Of a stretch of 64,000 nucleotides of DNA, positions 50,286 to 60,126 are shown piece after piece (the stretch's first letter is position 1; each line of letters starts with the position of its first letter). The notes under the pieces were generated by a model, which saw nothing but the letters and a program-made list of their open reading frames with translations, had not been told where the DNA came from and made no database searches. Position numbers and translations under genes: made by a program. Source of the DNA: an uncultured Prevotella sp. (GTDB taxonomy: Bacteria; Bacteroidota; Bacteroidia; Bacteroidales; Bacteroidaceae); assembly GCA_944319915.1 (NCBI GenBank), contig CALUEY010000004.1:90133-154132 (forward strand), written 5' to 3'.

Positions 50286-51558
50286 ATGATAATACTAAGC
50301 AACTTACGGTTGGAACGCAATGTGCCATTCGCATACGGCAAGCCGCAGGCGCGCATCGTCTGCGACATGGAAGCAGGATTTACAGGCGTAAGGCAGTTCT
50401 GGTTCAGTGTAGACGACGAATACGGCGGCTAGCTCACCAGCGATGTGTATGACGCTTTTCTTGTGGCGATGCTCTACCCGGCCATGTGCTATGGCGAGGA
50501 CATCGAGGTGAGGGGAAGCGTATCGAAGAGGATTTGGCACAACACGATGCACTATGTGCAGGGCTTGGTGAAGGCTTACGCCCCATCGTTCCGCAACGTG
50601 GGCATCAGCGCCCGAGGCTTTGCCAACGCCGCAAAGGCAGAAAACTTGCGCATAGGCACCGGGTTTTCGGGGGGTAGACTCGTTCTCCACTCTTCATGAC
50701 AACTTCTTCAATGCCGATGACCCCGACTACAAGATCGACATGCTTTTCTTCTTCCACGTAGGGCAATATGGCAACGTGAAGAAACCTTCCACCTGGGAGC
50801 GCGCCAACAACAGGTTTGGCATAACGCGCGATTTCGCAAAGGAGATAGGCGTGGGCGCTGTGATGATGAACACCAACTTGTTCGACTTCTATCGCCCCGA
50901 GTGGGAGTATGATGCCGGTGTGCTTTGCCGCATTGCAAGTGTGTTGGTCTTCCAAAAGGTGCTTAAGCGGTATTACATAAGCAACACCGTAACTTATAGG
51001 GAGCTGGCAAAGCTCGACTTTACGGCACACCATGTTGACATGGCTGAAATATCCGACCCGATAATCATGCCGCTGCTCTCTCCCGATGGGTTGGACATCC
51101 TTTGCGACGGGGCGCAGCATACCCGCACGGAAAAGACTGCCAACATAGCAAGTTTGCCCTTGGCGCAGAAACACCTCAACGTATGCGTGAATTCGTCTGA
51201 CGACCATGTGGAGGCCACGAATTGCAGTCGCTGCGCAAAATGCCAGCGCACGCTTATGGCGTTGGAGTCTGCCAATGCCTTGCAGGAGTTCAGCGGCGTT
51301 TTCGACATAAGTGTGTGGAAGAAGGAGGCGTTTCGCTACAAGTGCCATCAAGTGTTCAAGTATGATACAAACTCTTTTGCGCAAGACAATGTTGATTTTG
51401 CCCGGAAGCAGGGCAATGGCTTGCCGCCAAAGCCTGTGGCTTACTTTGTGGCAGGCTGTTCCATGGTCAAGCATCTCCCCGGCAGGGTGGTGCGCAAGTT
51501 GAGGAAAATGATGCAGAGCAAGAAAAACAATCATGATAGACTTGATACTAAAGTATAG
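50286..51558 (+). pseudogene. PP-loop ATP-pyrophosphatase-like protein, broken by stop and frameshift
   Basis: Two blocks in different frames make one protein. The first starts ATG 50286, has an in-frame TAG at 50430-50432, and ends in GTGFSGG; the second continues in another frame with DSFSTLHDNFFNADDPDYK. Joining them restores SGGVDS, the ATP-binding PP-loop. The frame change is at the G6 tract 50669-50674 and fits loss of 2 bases. The C-terminus has an NCSRCAKCQ cysteine cluster. Similar enzymes act in polysaccharide-locus amidation or sulfur steps. The last 26 bases overlap the next gene. Confidence 0.8.
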
Positions 51559-52198
51559 GTTGTGGCATCCGTTGCAAGCTGCGCGGATGCTGTACTATAA
51601 TTTCTTTCGCATACGGCGCATGGGCAAAAGGGCGTTCTTGGTGTTGGCCAAGCGCACAGTGGTTGACGCAGACAAGACTGCAAATATAGTGCTCCGCAGC
51701 AGCGTCATCCTTGGATGGTGCAACATGAAGCGCAGCCGCCTTGAAACAGCCTTGACCATGGGCAGGAACTCCAGGATATTTTTCGGGGGGGGTAAAAATA
51801 ACCGACAAATTCTGATAGGGTATGGCTCGTACATACAGGTAGGCAAAGACGCTGTTCTGAGCATCGGCGACTCATTCGTGAACCGTGAGGTGAAGATTGT
51901 ATGCAACAAGGAGGTATCCATCGGTGATGGCTGCATTATAGCCATGGGAACAGTGATAAGAGACAATGACGGCGGAAGTCATCGCTTGATGTCGCCGGGA
52001 TATTGCAATGCAAAGCTGGTGAAGATTGGCAATCATGTGTGGATAGGAGAGAACAGCATGGTGCTGAAAGGTGTCGCCATTGGCGACGGGGCTGTTGTTG
52101 CCGCGTCATCAGTGGTCACAAAGGATGTTCCTCCTCGTTGCTTGGTGGCCGGCGCGCCGGCAAAGGTGGTGCGCGAGGACATAGAATGGGAGGCGTAA
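51533..52198 (+). CDS. left-handed beta-helix (hexapeptide) acyltransferase
   Basis: A 221-aa protein whose second half has hexapeptide repeats ([36 protein letters not shown]) ending in VAGAPAKVV, as in maltose/serine acetyltransferase-like enzymes. It probably O- or N-acetylates a polysaccharide sugar. A G8 tract (51785-51792) inside the coding sequence encodes three consecutive glycines. Overlaps the preceding pseudogene by 26 bp. Confidence 0.85.
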   Translation: MIDLILKYRLWHPLQAARMLYYNFFRIRRMGKRAFLVLAKRTVVDADKTANIVLRSSVILGWCNMKRSRLETALTMGRNSRIFFGGGKNNRQILIGYGSYIQVGKDAVLSIGDSFVNREVKIVCNKEVSIGDGCIIAMGTVIRDNDGGSHRLMSPGYCNAKLVKIGNHVWIGENSMVLKGVAIGDGAVVAASSVVTKDVPPRCLVAGAPAKVVREDIEWEA

Positions 52199-52363
52199 GC
52201 TGAATCGTAAGATGGAAGGGAGGCATCATTATATCGGCAATAAACTCGTTCGTCGGCAAGATAAGCATGTTCGATACCGTTCGTTATGACGGTCCTTGCC
52301 GTGGCTTGCTTGTAATTGACGGAAAGGGCAAGAACCACACTTCCGCATTGATAAGAATAAGAA

Positions 52364-54121
52364 ATGGAATCAAGATTTAAATACACCTCTGAGCGCAACG
52401 TACAGATAGTGATAGCGTTGCTGAAGGCCCACGGCATACACCGTGTGATAGCCTCGCCAGGCACTACGAACATGACGTTCGTAGTGAGCATAGAGAATGA
52501 CCCATGGTTTCAGATATGGTCATCCGTTGATGAGCGCAGCGCTGCCTACCTGGCCTGCGGCATGGCGGCCGAGACAGGCGAGCCGGTGGTGATAAGCTGC
52601 ACGGGGGCGACGGCCTCGCGCAACTATATGCCCGGGCTTACCGAGGCTTATTACAGGAAGCTGCCCGTGCTGGCGATAACCTCCACGCGCGGCAACCATA
52701 AGGTGGGCCACCTCATTGACCAGCAGATAGACCGCAGGGCGTTGCCCAACGACATTGCCATGGAAAGCGTTACAATCCCCATGGTGAAAGACAGGGAGGA
52801 CGAACGTTTCTGCGAGGTTGAGGCCAACAAGGCCATGCTTGCGTTGAAATTGAACGGCGGCGGCCCTGCCCACATAAACCTGTACACCAAATACAGCCAC
52901 GACTTCAGCGTGAAGGAGATTCCCCATGTCAACGCGATATTCCGCCATACGGCTTTCGATGCATCTCTGCCGGAAATCCCCGTGGGCGCAAAGGTTTTGG
53001 TGTTTGTCGGGGCGCACGCAGATTTCTCCGTGAGGCTGACGGATGCCGTCGACAGGTTCTGCGCCACATACGACGCTGCGGTGCTCTGTGACCACACGAG
53101 TGGCTACAGGGGGCGGTACGAGGTGCACTTCCAGCTGGCAGGGGCGCAGAGTCAATGGCGCTTTTCATTGGCCAAAGCAGACTTGTGCATACACATAGGC
53201 GAGGTGTCGGGGAGCTATTGCGGCTTTTCGGCCACCGCCACTTGGCGCGTAAGCCCCGACGGCAAGTTGCGCGACACTTTCGGCAACCTCAAGCGCGTGT
53301 TCATGATGCCCGAGGAGGAGTTCTTTGAACGCTATTCCAAGGACGGCGAGAGCCACGCCGAGCTGTACCGCGCAATGACCGACGAAGTGGCCATGCTTCA
53401 CGCCAGGCTGCCCGAGCTGCCGTTCAGCAATGTCTGGATGGCTCAGCACATGGTTGACAAGCTGCCCGCAGGGTGCGAGCTCCACCTTGGCATATACCAT
53501 AGCCTGCGCTCGTGGAACTTCTTCAAGTTGCCTGATGGCATACAAGCAAAATGCAACGTTGGCGGCTTCGGCATCGATGGCGGCGTCTCAACGATGGTGG
53601 GCGCGTCGCTCGCACACCCCGGCAAGCTCTTCGTGGGAATCTTTGGCGACTTGGCATTCTTCTACGACATGAACGTCATCGGCAACCGCCATGTGGGCAA
53701 CAACGTGAGGCTGTTGCTGGTAAACAACGGCAAGGGCAACGAGTTCCGCAACTACGGCCATCCTTGCCATTTCCTTGGCGATGAGGCCGACAGATACGTA
53801 GCCGCAGCCGGGCATTACGGCAACAAGTCGCATAGGTTGGTTAAGGACTATGCAACCGATTTGGGGTACGAATACCTCGCGGCTGGCAGCAAGGAGGAGT
53901 TCAGCTCGGTGGTTGGCCGCTTCCTTACCCCGGAGGTGACCGACAAGCCCATGCTTCTTGAGGTGTTCACGGAAACTGACGACGAGAGCAACGCCCTCGA
54001 ACAGGCACTGAACTTGATTGTAGACCCACGGCAGAAGGTGAAGCAGGCAATAAAAAACAAGGCCAAAGGACTGTTAGGGGAAAATGGCGTGAACCTTGTA
54101 AAGAGAGTGGTGAAGAGATGA
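52364..54121 (+). CDS. thiamine diphosphate-dependent enzyme, MenD/acetolactate-synthase-like
   Basis: A 585-aa ThDP enzyme. The Pyr domain has VIASPGTTNMTFVVS and SSVDERSAAYLACGMA (MenD-like), then STRGNHKVGH. The PP domain has GIFGDLAFFYDMN, the GDx(25)N-type cofactor site with LLLVNNGKG. Members decarboxylate or condense 2-oxo acids. Its presence in a capsule locus suggests an unusual sugar or acyl substituent. Gap 52199-52363 holds only a possible 50-codon fragment I cannot name. Confidence 0.83.
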   Translation: MESRFKYTSERNVQIVIALLKAHGIHRVIASPGTTNMTFVVSIENDPWFQIWSSVDERSAAYLACGMAAETGEPVVISCTGATASRNYMPGLTEAYYRKLPVLAITSTRGNHKVGHLIDQQIDRRALPNDIAMESVTIPMVKDREDERFCEVEANKAMLALKLNGGGPAHINLYTKYSHDFSVKEIPHVNAIFRHTAFDASLPEIPVGAKVLVFVGAHADFSVRLTDAVDRFCATYDAAVLCDHTSGYRGRYEVHFQLAGAQSQWRFSLAKADLCIHIGEVSGSYCGFSATATWRVSPDGKLRDTFGNLKRVFMMPEEEFFERYSKDGESHAELYRAMTDEVAMLHARLPELPFSNVWMAQHMVDKLPAGCELHLGIYHSLRSWNFFKLPDGIQAKCNVGGFGIDGGVSTMVGASLAHPGKLFVGIFGDLAFFYDMNVIGNRHVGNNVRLLLVNNGKGNEFRNYGHPCHFLGDEADRYVAAAGHYGNKSHRLVKDYATDLGYEYLAAGSKEEFSSVVGRFLTPEVTDKPMLLEVFTETDDESNALEQALNLIVDPRQKVKQAIKNKAKGLLGENGVNLVKRVVKR

Positions 54122-54175
54122 TGGGGCTAAGAAGCTGAATCCTATAGAGGTAAGTGCCATTAGAATTGACCGATA

Positions 54176-54214
54176 ATGAGAATAGGGATAATCACCCTGC
54201 CGCTGCACACCAAC
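54176..54214 (+). pseudogene. 13-codon stub of a pyruvyltransferase-like gene
   Basis: MRIGIITLPLHTN closely matches MKIGILTLPLNTN at the start of the intact gene at 54737, but the frame then runs into unrelated sequence and ends. It is GC-rich like the host, unlike the AT-rich intact gene, so it looks like the native gene's left end after a cassette replacement. Confidence 0.55.
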
Positions 54215-54271
54215 CTTCTAAATATAAAATATCCGCAAACGTCCAATACGCCTGGTGTTACCGATAGGCCA

Positions 54272-54295
54272 TGCAGCTGTTAACATTTTTATGTT
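54272..54295. repeat. TTAACAT/ATGTTAA inverted repeat beside locus D
   Basis: A perfect 7-bp inverted repeat with a short AT spacer, about 55 bp before the 22-bp units of locus D, matching the arrangement at locus A in reverse. Confidence 0.55.
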
Positions 54296-54348
54296 AATTG
54301 TGGCGGCGAATACTGCTTTGGTCAACCGTTTGGTTTCCAGCACATTGC

Positions 54349-54436
54349 TGAATGTGCCGTTTTGACCTCCGAATACAGGCCGTTTCGGCGTCCAATATAG
54401 GCTGTTTTGCAGCCTAAGACAGGCCGTTTCATGTAG
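54349..54436. repeat. 22-bp tandem repeat locus D (4 units)
   Basis: Units at 54349, 54371, 54393 and 54415, each 22 bp, with cores such as GTGCCGTTTTGACC and CAGGCCGTTTCGG. It aligns with the reverse complement of locus A. It lies in the 615-bp gap 54122-54736, together with the stub and the palindrome above. Confidence 0.85.
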
Positions 54437-54736
54437 AAGCATGGTGCATACATAGAAACTGGTGTCGAAGGGTGTTTGCTTAATTGCATATTTGCAGGTA
54501 GGGCATAATGCGGATATTCATTAAAATGAAGCAGGCCGTCAACAGTTTGGCTAAAGGCTTACTATATGGTATGTAGGCGAGAAATGATTAAGGGCTTGCG
54601 ATGCAAAAGGTCTGGATCTTTGTCGCACAGTTAAAACAATCATTGCAAATTATCGGCAAAGAGTCACTAAATGATGTATGATTGTAAAAATGTTTCGAGT
54701 TAATATAAAGTTTCACTCAGAAGAATAAACATAAAT

Positions 54737-55867
54737 ATGAAGATAGGAATACTAACTCTGCCTCTAAATACGAACTATGGTGGAATACTTCAGGCGTATG
54801 CCTTACAGACTGTTCTTGAACGTTTGGGTCATGAAGCGTATTTAATAGAGATGCGTAGGAGAAAGTTGAGGATGCCTATCTGGAAAGCTCCATTTGCATA
54901 CGCCAAAAGGATATTTAGAAATATAAGAGGTCAACGATGGCCTATATTTTATGAGCAGAAGTTAAATGTAGAAATGCCAATTATAAGGCAACACACAGAT
55001 AAGTTTATCAGTAAATATTTGAAACGAAAAGTTTACGGTAATTTTTCAGACATAAAGGAAACGGATTATGATGCCATTATTGTAGGTAGCGACCAAATAT
55101 TTAGGGCAGCTTTTTTGCATAAAGACATTGTACATTCTTATTTGGATTTTGCAGTGGGGTGGAATATAAAACGCATCGCCTATGCAGCATCGTTTGGAAC
55201 AAAAGAATGGGAGTATTCCAAAAAGCAGACTATAGAGTGCGGAAAACTGATAAAGTTGTTTAATGCAGTATCTGTGCGGGAGGCATCGGGAATTATTTTG
55301 TGCAGTAAATATTTTGGAATAAAGGCTGAGCATGTTTTGGATCCTACGTTACTTCTTGACAGAGTTGATTACGTTGAGCTGTTCAAGGCAACAAACACTC
55401 CACGGAGCCAGGGAAATTTATTGTGTTACATACTTGATAAGACCATTGAGAAAAACTGTATAATAAATGAAATAGCCAAAGGGTTGAACCTTATTCCGTT
55501 TAATGTGAAGTCTGAGTCGGATCTTGTTAGCGACCCATTGGTGAAACGCATACAACCTCCTATAGAACAATGGCTACGTGGATTTTATGATGCTGAGTAT
55601 GTAGTAACCGACTCTTTCCATGCTTGTGTGTTTTCAATACTATTCAAAAAGCCATTCATTGTTATTGCAAATGAAAGAAGAGGCCTTGCAAGGATTATGT
55701 CTCTGTTGACGGTTTTTGGATTGGAAGACAGATTGGTGCTTCAAGGGAAACATGGCGTAAATCTTTCTGGGATTGATTATGATAAAGTATATCAAAAACT
55801 TCAAGTTTTGAGAGAAGAATCAAGATGTTTCTTGAAAGTAAATCTTTCAAATACAGAACAGAAATAA
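54737..55867 (+). CDS. polysaccharide pyruvyl transferase family protein
   Basis: A 376-aa protein of the CsaB/WcaK-type fold: MKIGILTLPLNTNYGGILQA, YDAIIVGSDQIF, RIAYAASFGTKEW and VLDPTLLLD. These enzymes transfer pyruvate ketals to sugars; some members have other roles. First gene of a clearly AT-rich cassette (54.7-60.1 kb). It follows 300 bp of AT-rich non-coding DNA. Confidence 0.85.
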   Translation: MKIGILTLPLNTNYGGILQAYALQTVLERLGHEAYLIEMRRRKLRMPIWKAPFAYAKRIFRNIRGQRWPIFYEQKLNVEMPIIRQHTDKFISKYLKRKVYGNFSDIKETDYDAIIVGSDQIFRAAFLHKDIVHSYLDFAVGWNIKRIAYAASFGTKEWEYSKKQTIECGKLIKLFNAVSVREASGIILCSKYFGIKAEHVLDPTLLLDRVDYVELFKATNTPRSQGNLLCYILDKTIEKNCIINEIAKGLNLIPFNVKSESDLVSDPLVKRIQPPIEQWLRGFYDAEYVVTDSFHACVFSILFKKPFIVIANERRGLARIMSLLTVFGLEDRLVLQGKHGVNLSGIDYDKVYQKLQVLREESRCFLKVNLSNTEQK

Positions 55868-55883
55868 AAGTAAAAGCTAGCTT

Positions 55884-56783
55884 ATGAATGTTGTGTTATG
55901 TGCAGATAGGAAATATTCCATGCCGTGCGGTGTTTGTCTGACATCGATGTTTGAGAACAATAAAGACATGGAACTTCATGCCTATATATTGACAAATGGC
56001 TTAGATGCCATTGATATAGAGAAGTTCCATGATTTAGGTCAGCGATATTCTCAAAAAGTGTCTGTCATACAAATAGGAGATGAGTATTTTGATGGTCTTA
56101 AGGCATCAGAAAGATTTAGCAAGGCTATTTATTACAGGTTCTTGACACCAAAGATATTGCCAAATGAAAGTCGCGCGTTGTACTTGGATTGTGACATAAT
56201 AGTTAATGGCTCATTGAGACAACTTGAAACCATTCAGCTGGACTCATTTGCTTGTGCAGTCGTAAGAGATCAGATGAGCAATGACAAACGCATATTGAAA
56301 AGGTTAGAAATAGGCACTCCATATTTTAACTCAGGGGTTCTTCTTATGAATCTTGATTATTGGCGGCAAAATGAAATATCTACAAAGCTTGTGAATTTTA
56401 TTCATGATAATTCTGATTCATGCATTTTCCCAGATCAAGACGCACTAAATTATCTTTTATCAGGAGAGGTTGTATATTTGCCGCTTACATATAATTTTCA
56501 AGAATTGTTTTATTTACATACGGATAATTTAAAGGGCGATAAGAATTTATGGGATGAAATAAAAAAAACAAAGGAATCGCCGGTTATTATTCATTATACC
56601 AATTCTGTGAAGCCGTGGTATATGGAATGTACCCACCCATTACAGAATGCATTCGAGAAGTATAGGGCATATAGTCCGTGGGAAGGTGAAATGGAAAGAT
56701 ATTATACAATAGGCCGCAGATATAGAATAATGACAAAATATCTCATACGCATTAAAAACAAATTGAGGCGTATCTGCTCATGA
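55884..56783 (+). CDS. family 8 glycosyltransferase
   Basis: A 299-aa retaining GT-A enzyme beginning VVLCADRKYSMPCGVCLTSM, with the metal-binding DxD in YLDCDIIVNG, FNSGVLLMNLDYWR, DQDALNYLL and HYTNSVKPW, as in LgtC/galactosyl or glucosyl GT8 members. AT-rich; starts 16 bp after the pyruvyltransferase. Confidence 0.9.
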   Translation: MNVVLCADRKYSMPCGVCLTSMFENNKDMELHAYILTNGLDAIDIEKFHDLGQRYSQKVSVIQIGDEYFDGLKASERFSKAIYYRFLTPKILPNESRALYLDCDIIVNGSLRQLETIQLDSFACAVVRDQMSNDKRILKRLEIGTPYFNSGVLLMNLDYWRQNEISTKLVNFIHDNSDSCIFPDQDALNYLLSGEVVYLPLTYNFQELFYLHTDNLKGDKNLWDEIKKTKESPVIIHYTNSVKPWYMECTHPLQNAFEKYRAYSPWEGEMERYYTIGRRYRIMTKYLIRIKNKLRRICS

Positions 56784-56839
56784 CACTTGAATAATTGAAG
56801 TGCATCGATAAGCACAGTTGACTTTTCCGCTTGAATTTT

Positions 56840-58186
56840 ATGTTTCCAATCCAAGTTTTAGCCATAATATTATGGCTTGGCATATCCATTTGTGCCATAT
56901 TCCATTTTAAGAATACCGTAATGGTATGGATGGTGGCACGAGTACTTTTTAATGCCCAAATAGCAGTAAGGTACAACTCTCCGGGTATGTCATTGGTTAT
57001 TGCTGTTGACATGACGTTGATTTTGTTGTACTTTCTTAGGAGAAATAAATACAAGAGGATAGGTTTGGTGAGGCGCGATAAGTTCCCATTGAAAAGTGCT
57101 TTTATCTTTACATTTGTTTCATTTGTTATATCATCGCTGTTTGCCATTGTTCCAATTAATGTAGGTCTTGTTGCAACGTTAAAGTATTTTGTGTCTAATT
57201 TTGGAATACTGTATGTTTTCTTTAAGTGTTTGGATACGAAATCAGATGTTGTCTTATATGTAAAGACAGCGCTTGTAATTGCTGTGCTAATAACTATCTT
57301 AGGGCTTTATGAATCAATATTTAAGGATAACCCTTGGCTGGATTTTGTGTATCTGAATTCCCCTCAAAACGAATCAACAAGGGGGCGTATGTTTTATGTT
57401 CCACCATTTGTCGGTGAAGGTCTGCAGACGCGTTTGGGTTTGGTGAGGTCTTACTCCTTTATGGGCATTCACATCGCTTTTGGAACTGTCTGTGTTTATT
57501 TGCTTTATTTGTTTGCAACTTTGAAAAATAACAAGTTGCTTGATTTAAATGGCAATCTGTTGAACGCTGTTATCTTGCTTTTGTTGTCGGGTGTTGTTGC
57601 GTCAAATTCCAAGACGCCAATTTTGGGGGTTCTGGTGCTATTGTTTGCATTCTATAGTTTTAAACAGTTGTTTCAGCCAAAGGTAATCTTGCCGTTGTTA
57701 TTAGTGTTTGCAATAATAATAGTTTTTGTGCCGAGCATTACGATGAGTTTCATGTCTCTGTTTGATTCAAATTTGGCAGAAGAGGCAGGAGGCAGTACTG
57801 TTGAAGGTAGGCAGAAACAATTTGAAGTGGCATTGAGGCTGTTTGGCATGAATCCGTTGTTTGGCAATGGCGTTGGGTCTATTGGTGTTATGAAGACGAT
57901 TGGGGCCAATGGGGCGATTTTGGGTGCTGAGTCATCGTTCATGCAAATATTGCCAGAACGTGGATTATTGGGTATAGTGGCTTACATGGTTACATATTGG
58001 GGATTGTTCATGTATGGGAAAAAGTATTTGCCGCGAAAACTCTGCATATATTATTTGTTGAGCCTTGGAGTTATGGAGTTTGTTACAGGCATATTGGATA
58101 TGCCTGTTTGGATTGGCGTATATTTCTGTGTTATAAGGATGTTCCAGTTTAAGAGAAATATGTTGTGCGAAAACTTTAAATTATGA
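56840..58186 (+). CDS. O-antigen polymerase/ligase-like membrane protein (Wzy)
   Basis: A 448-aa protein with about 10-12 helices and a large central periplasmic loop (about 180-215, SPQNESTRGRMFYVPPFVG). Ligase-like SSFMQILPERGLLGIVAYM with NPLFGNGVGS matches the WaaL/Wzy_C family. It should polymerise repeat units. ATG at 56840 chosen over an in-frame TTG 9 bp upstream. Stop overlaps the next glycosyltransferase (ATGA). Confidence 0.83.
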   Translation: MFPIQVLAIILWLGISICAIFHFKNTVMVWMVARVLFNAQIAVRYNSPGMSLVIAVDMTLILLYFLRRNKYKRIGLVRRDKFPLKSAFIFTFVSFVISSLFAIVPINVGLVATLKYFVSNFGILYVFFKCLDTKSDVVLYVKTALVIAVLITILGLYESIFKDNPWLDFVYLNSPQNESTRGRMFYVPPFVGEGLQTRLGLVRSYSFMGIHIAFGTVCVYLLYLFATLKNNKLLDLNGNLLNAVILLLLSGVVASNSKTPILGVLVLLFAFYSFKQLFQPKVILPLLLVFAIIIVFVPSITMSFMSLFDSNLAEEAGGSTVEGRQKQFEVALRLFGMNPLFGNGVGSIGVMKTIGANGAILGAESSFMQILPERGLLGIVAYMVTYWGLFMYGKKYLPRKLCIYYLLSLGVMEFVTGILDMPVWIGVYFCVIRMFQFKRNMLCENFKL

Positions 58187-59211
58187 CAGGAAATTTGAAA
58201 ATATCAATATTGGTGCCTGTTTATGGCGCAGAAAACTATATTTCTATTTGCGCTAAAAGTCTTTTTGAACAAACGTATGGCGACATAGAGTTTATCTTTG
58301 TGGATGATTGTACGCCAGACAACAGCATTGATGTGTTAGAGTCTGTTTTGAATCAGTATCCTAAGCGTAAGGAACAGGTAAGGATAATACGCCACACAAA
58401 GAATCGAGGAGCTGCGGCAGCACGAAACACTCTTTTGGAAAATGCGACTGGAGATTATCTTTTATGGGTTGATGCCGATGATTTTATAGAAAACAATGCT
58501 GCGGAAATACTTGTTGACAAAGTATTGGCAACAAATGCAGACTTAGTTTGCTATGGCACGGCAAAGATTTCGTATAATCAAAAAATGAAACCTTATCCTT
58601 TATTTCAAGGGCTAAATTCAAAGGATATGATTGTTGATATGTTGTCTGGGCATATTCTGACCACATTGTGGGGCAACTTGATTAAAAGAGATTTGTTCAT
58701 TGGCAATGATGTAAAGTTCATTGAGGGGCTTGATGTTGGTGAAGATATGCTTGCATTGGTTAAAGTGGCATATTATTCAAAAAATATAGTTACAGAGAAT
58801 ACCATATTATATTATTATGTCGTATCGAACCCCAACTCCCTTGTACGGTCATTTTCTTTGCAGAAAACATTTATGACAATAAAAAACTTGGAGCTGCTTG
58901 AAATATTCTTGAGAGGGAAAATGGATGTATCTGCATTTGTGGAGAAGAGAAAGTGTGATGCATATTATGATGTTGTTTATGGGGCTTGCCTTGCAGGAGA
59001 TTTCCAAAGTTACAAAATAGCAAAATCAGCTTTAGCCCAAATTAAATCTCTGCCCTTTAAAAACAAGAAAGGATTCCTTTGTTCTTTTTTCATAAAATGT
59101 GATAGTTATGTGGTAAATAGGATATGGGCCATTGTAATATTGTTCTTAAAGAAGTGTGCAACACTGCCAACCAAGATTCTTGGAAAACCATTGCATACTT
59201 TTATCTTGTAA
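58183..59211 (+). CDS. family 2 glycosyltransferase
   Basis: A 342-aa GT-A enzyme: ISILVPVYGAENYI, FVDDCTPDNSIDVLE, HTKNRGAAAARNTLL, and LLWVDADDFI with the DxD. Product unknown. Overlaps the polymerase gene by ATGA and is AT-rich like its neighbours. Confidence 0.9.
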   Translation: MTGNLKISILVPVYGAENYISICAKSLFEQTYGDIEFIFVDDCTPDNSIDVLESVLNQYPKRKEQVRIIRHTKNRGAAAARNTLLENATGDYLLWVDADDFIENNAAEILVDKVLATNADLVCYGTAKISYNQKMKPYPLFQGLNSKDMIVDMLSGHILTTLWGNLIKRDLFIGNDVKFIEGLDVGEDMLALVKVAYYSKNIVTENTILYYYVVSNPNSLVRSFSLQKTFMTIKNLELLEIFLRGKMDVSAFVEKRKCDAYYDVVYGACLAGDFQSYKIAKSALAQIKSLPFKNKKGFLCSFFIKCDSYVVNRIWAIVILFLKKCATLPTKILGKPLHTFIL

Positions 59212-59239
59212 TTAATGTCTGATATATTTGGAATTTTGT

Positions 59240-60085
59240 ATGGTGGAAAAACATGCTTATTTAATAATTTGTCACCATGAGCCCTTGTTGCTGCAAACCT
59301 TGGTCACTTTAATTGATGATGTGCGTAACGATATCTTCATTGCTATCGACAGTAAGAGTGAAGCTGGCATTTTTCATGATGTAAAAGCAACAAAAAGCAA
59401 ACTCGTTTTTACAAAACAATGAGATAATAGGTGGGGAAGCGTAAGGCAAGTAGAAACAGAATTAATGCTTTTTGAGATGGCTAGTAATGTCAATCACTAT
59501 TCATATTATCATTTGCTTTCTGGGCAGGATCTGCCAATAAAATCGCAGGATTATATCCACGATTTTTGCGACAGATTGCAAGGTAAGCAGTTTGTTGGTT
59601 TTGCACCAGATACGCCAAAAGTGTATAAGGAAATAGAAATAAAAACAAGATATTACTATTTATTTCAATTGCACTTTAGGTGTAAAGGGATATTTACAAG
59701 ATATGCAGTATGGTCGGTTCAAAAAATTAACATTGCGTTACAGAAAATTATAGGCATAAGGCGCAAATATCCATTTGAGTTGAAAAAAGGCTGTAATTGG
59801 GTTAGTGTCACCGATGATTTTGTAAGATACCTTTTGACCAAAAAACGCCAAATCTTGCAAACATTCAATCATACTTTTTGTTCAGATGAGATATTCTTGC
59901 AGACTGTTTTGTGGAATTCGCCATATCGAAATGACATCTACGATGTAAATGATGAATATGGCTCATGCTTGAGGTATATAGATTGGAAGCGTGGAAAGCC
60001 ATACACATTCACAATGAATGATTATGCAAAACTTATGGGGGGGGAATTGCTTGTTTGCCAGGAAATTTTCTTCAGACCATTATGA
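59240..60085 (+). pseudogene. GT14-like (core-2/I-branching) glycosyltransferase with an in-frame stop
   Basis: A single reading frame from ATG 59240 to 60085 interrupted only by TGA at 59420-59422 (about codon 61). Before it: LIICHHEPLLLQTLVTLIDD; after it: WGSVRQVETELMLFEMAS and YYHLLSGQDLPIKS, typical of the branching GlcNAc-transferase family. A C-to-T change of CGA would explain it. The downstream ATG at 59465 could yield only an N-truncated protein. A G8 tract (60037-60044) is close to the 3' end. Confidence 0.8.
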
Positions 60086-60126
60086 TGTTGTTAAAAAGAT
60101 ATCTGAGGTATTGAGAGATTGAGAGT

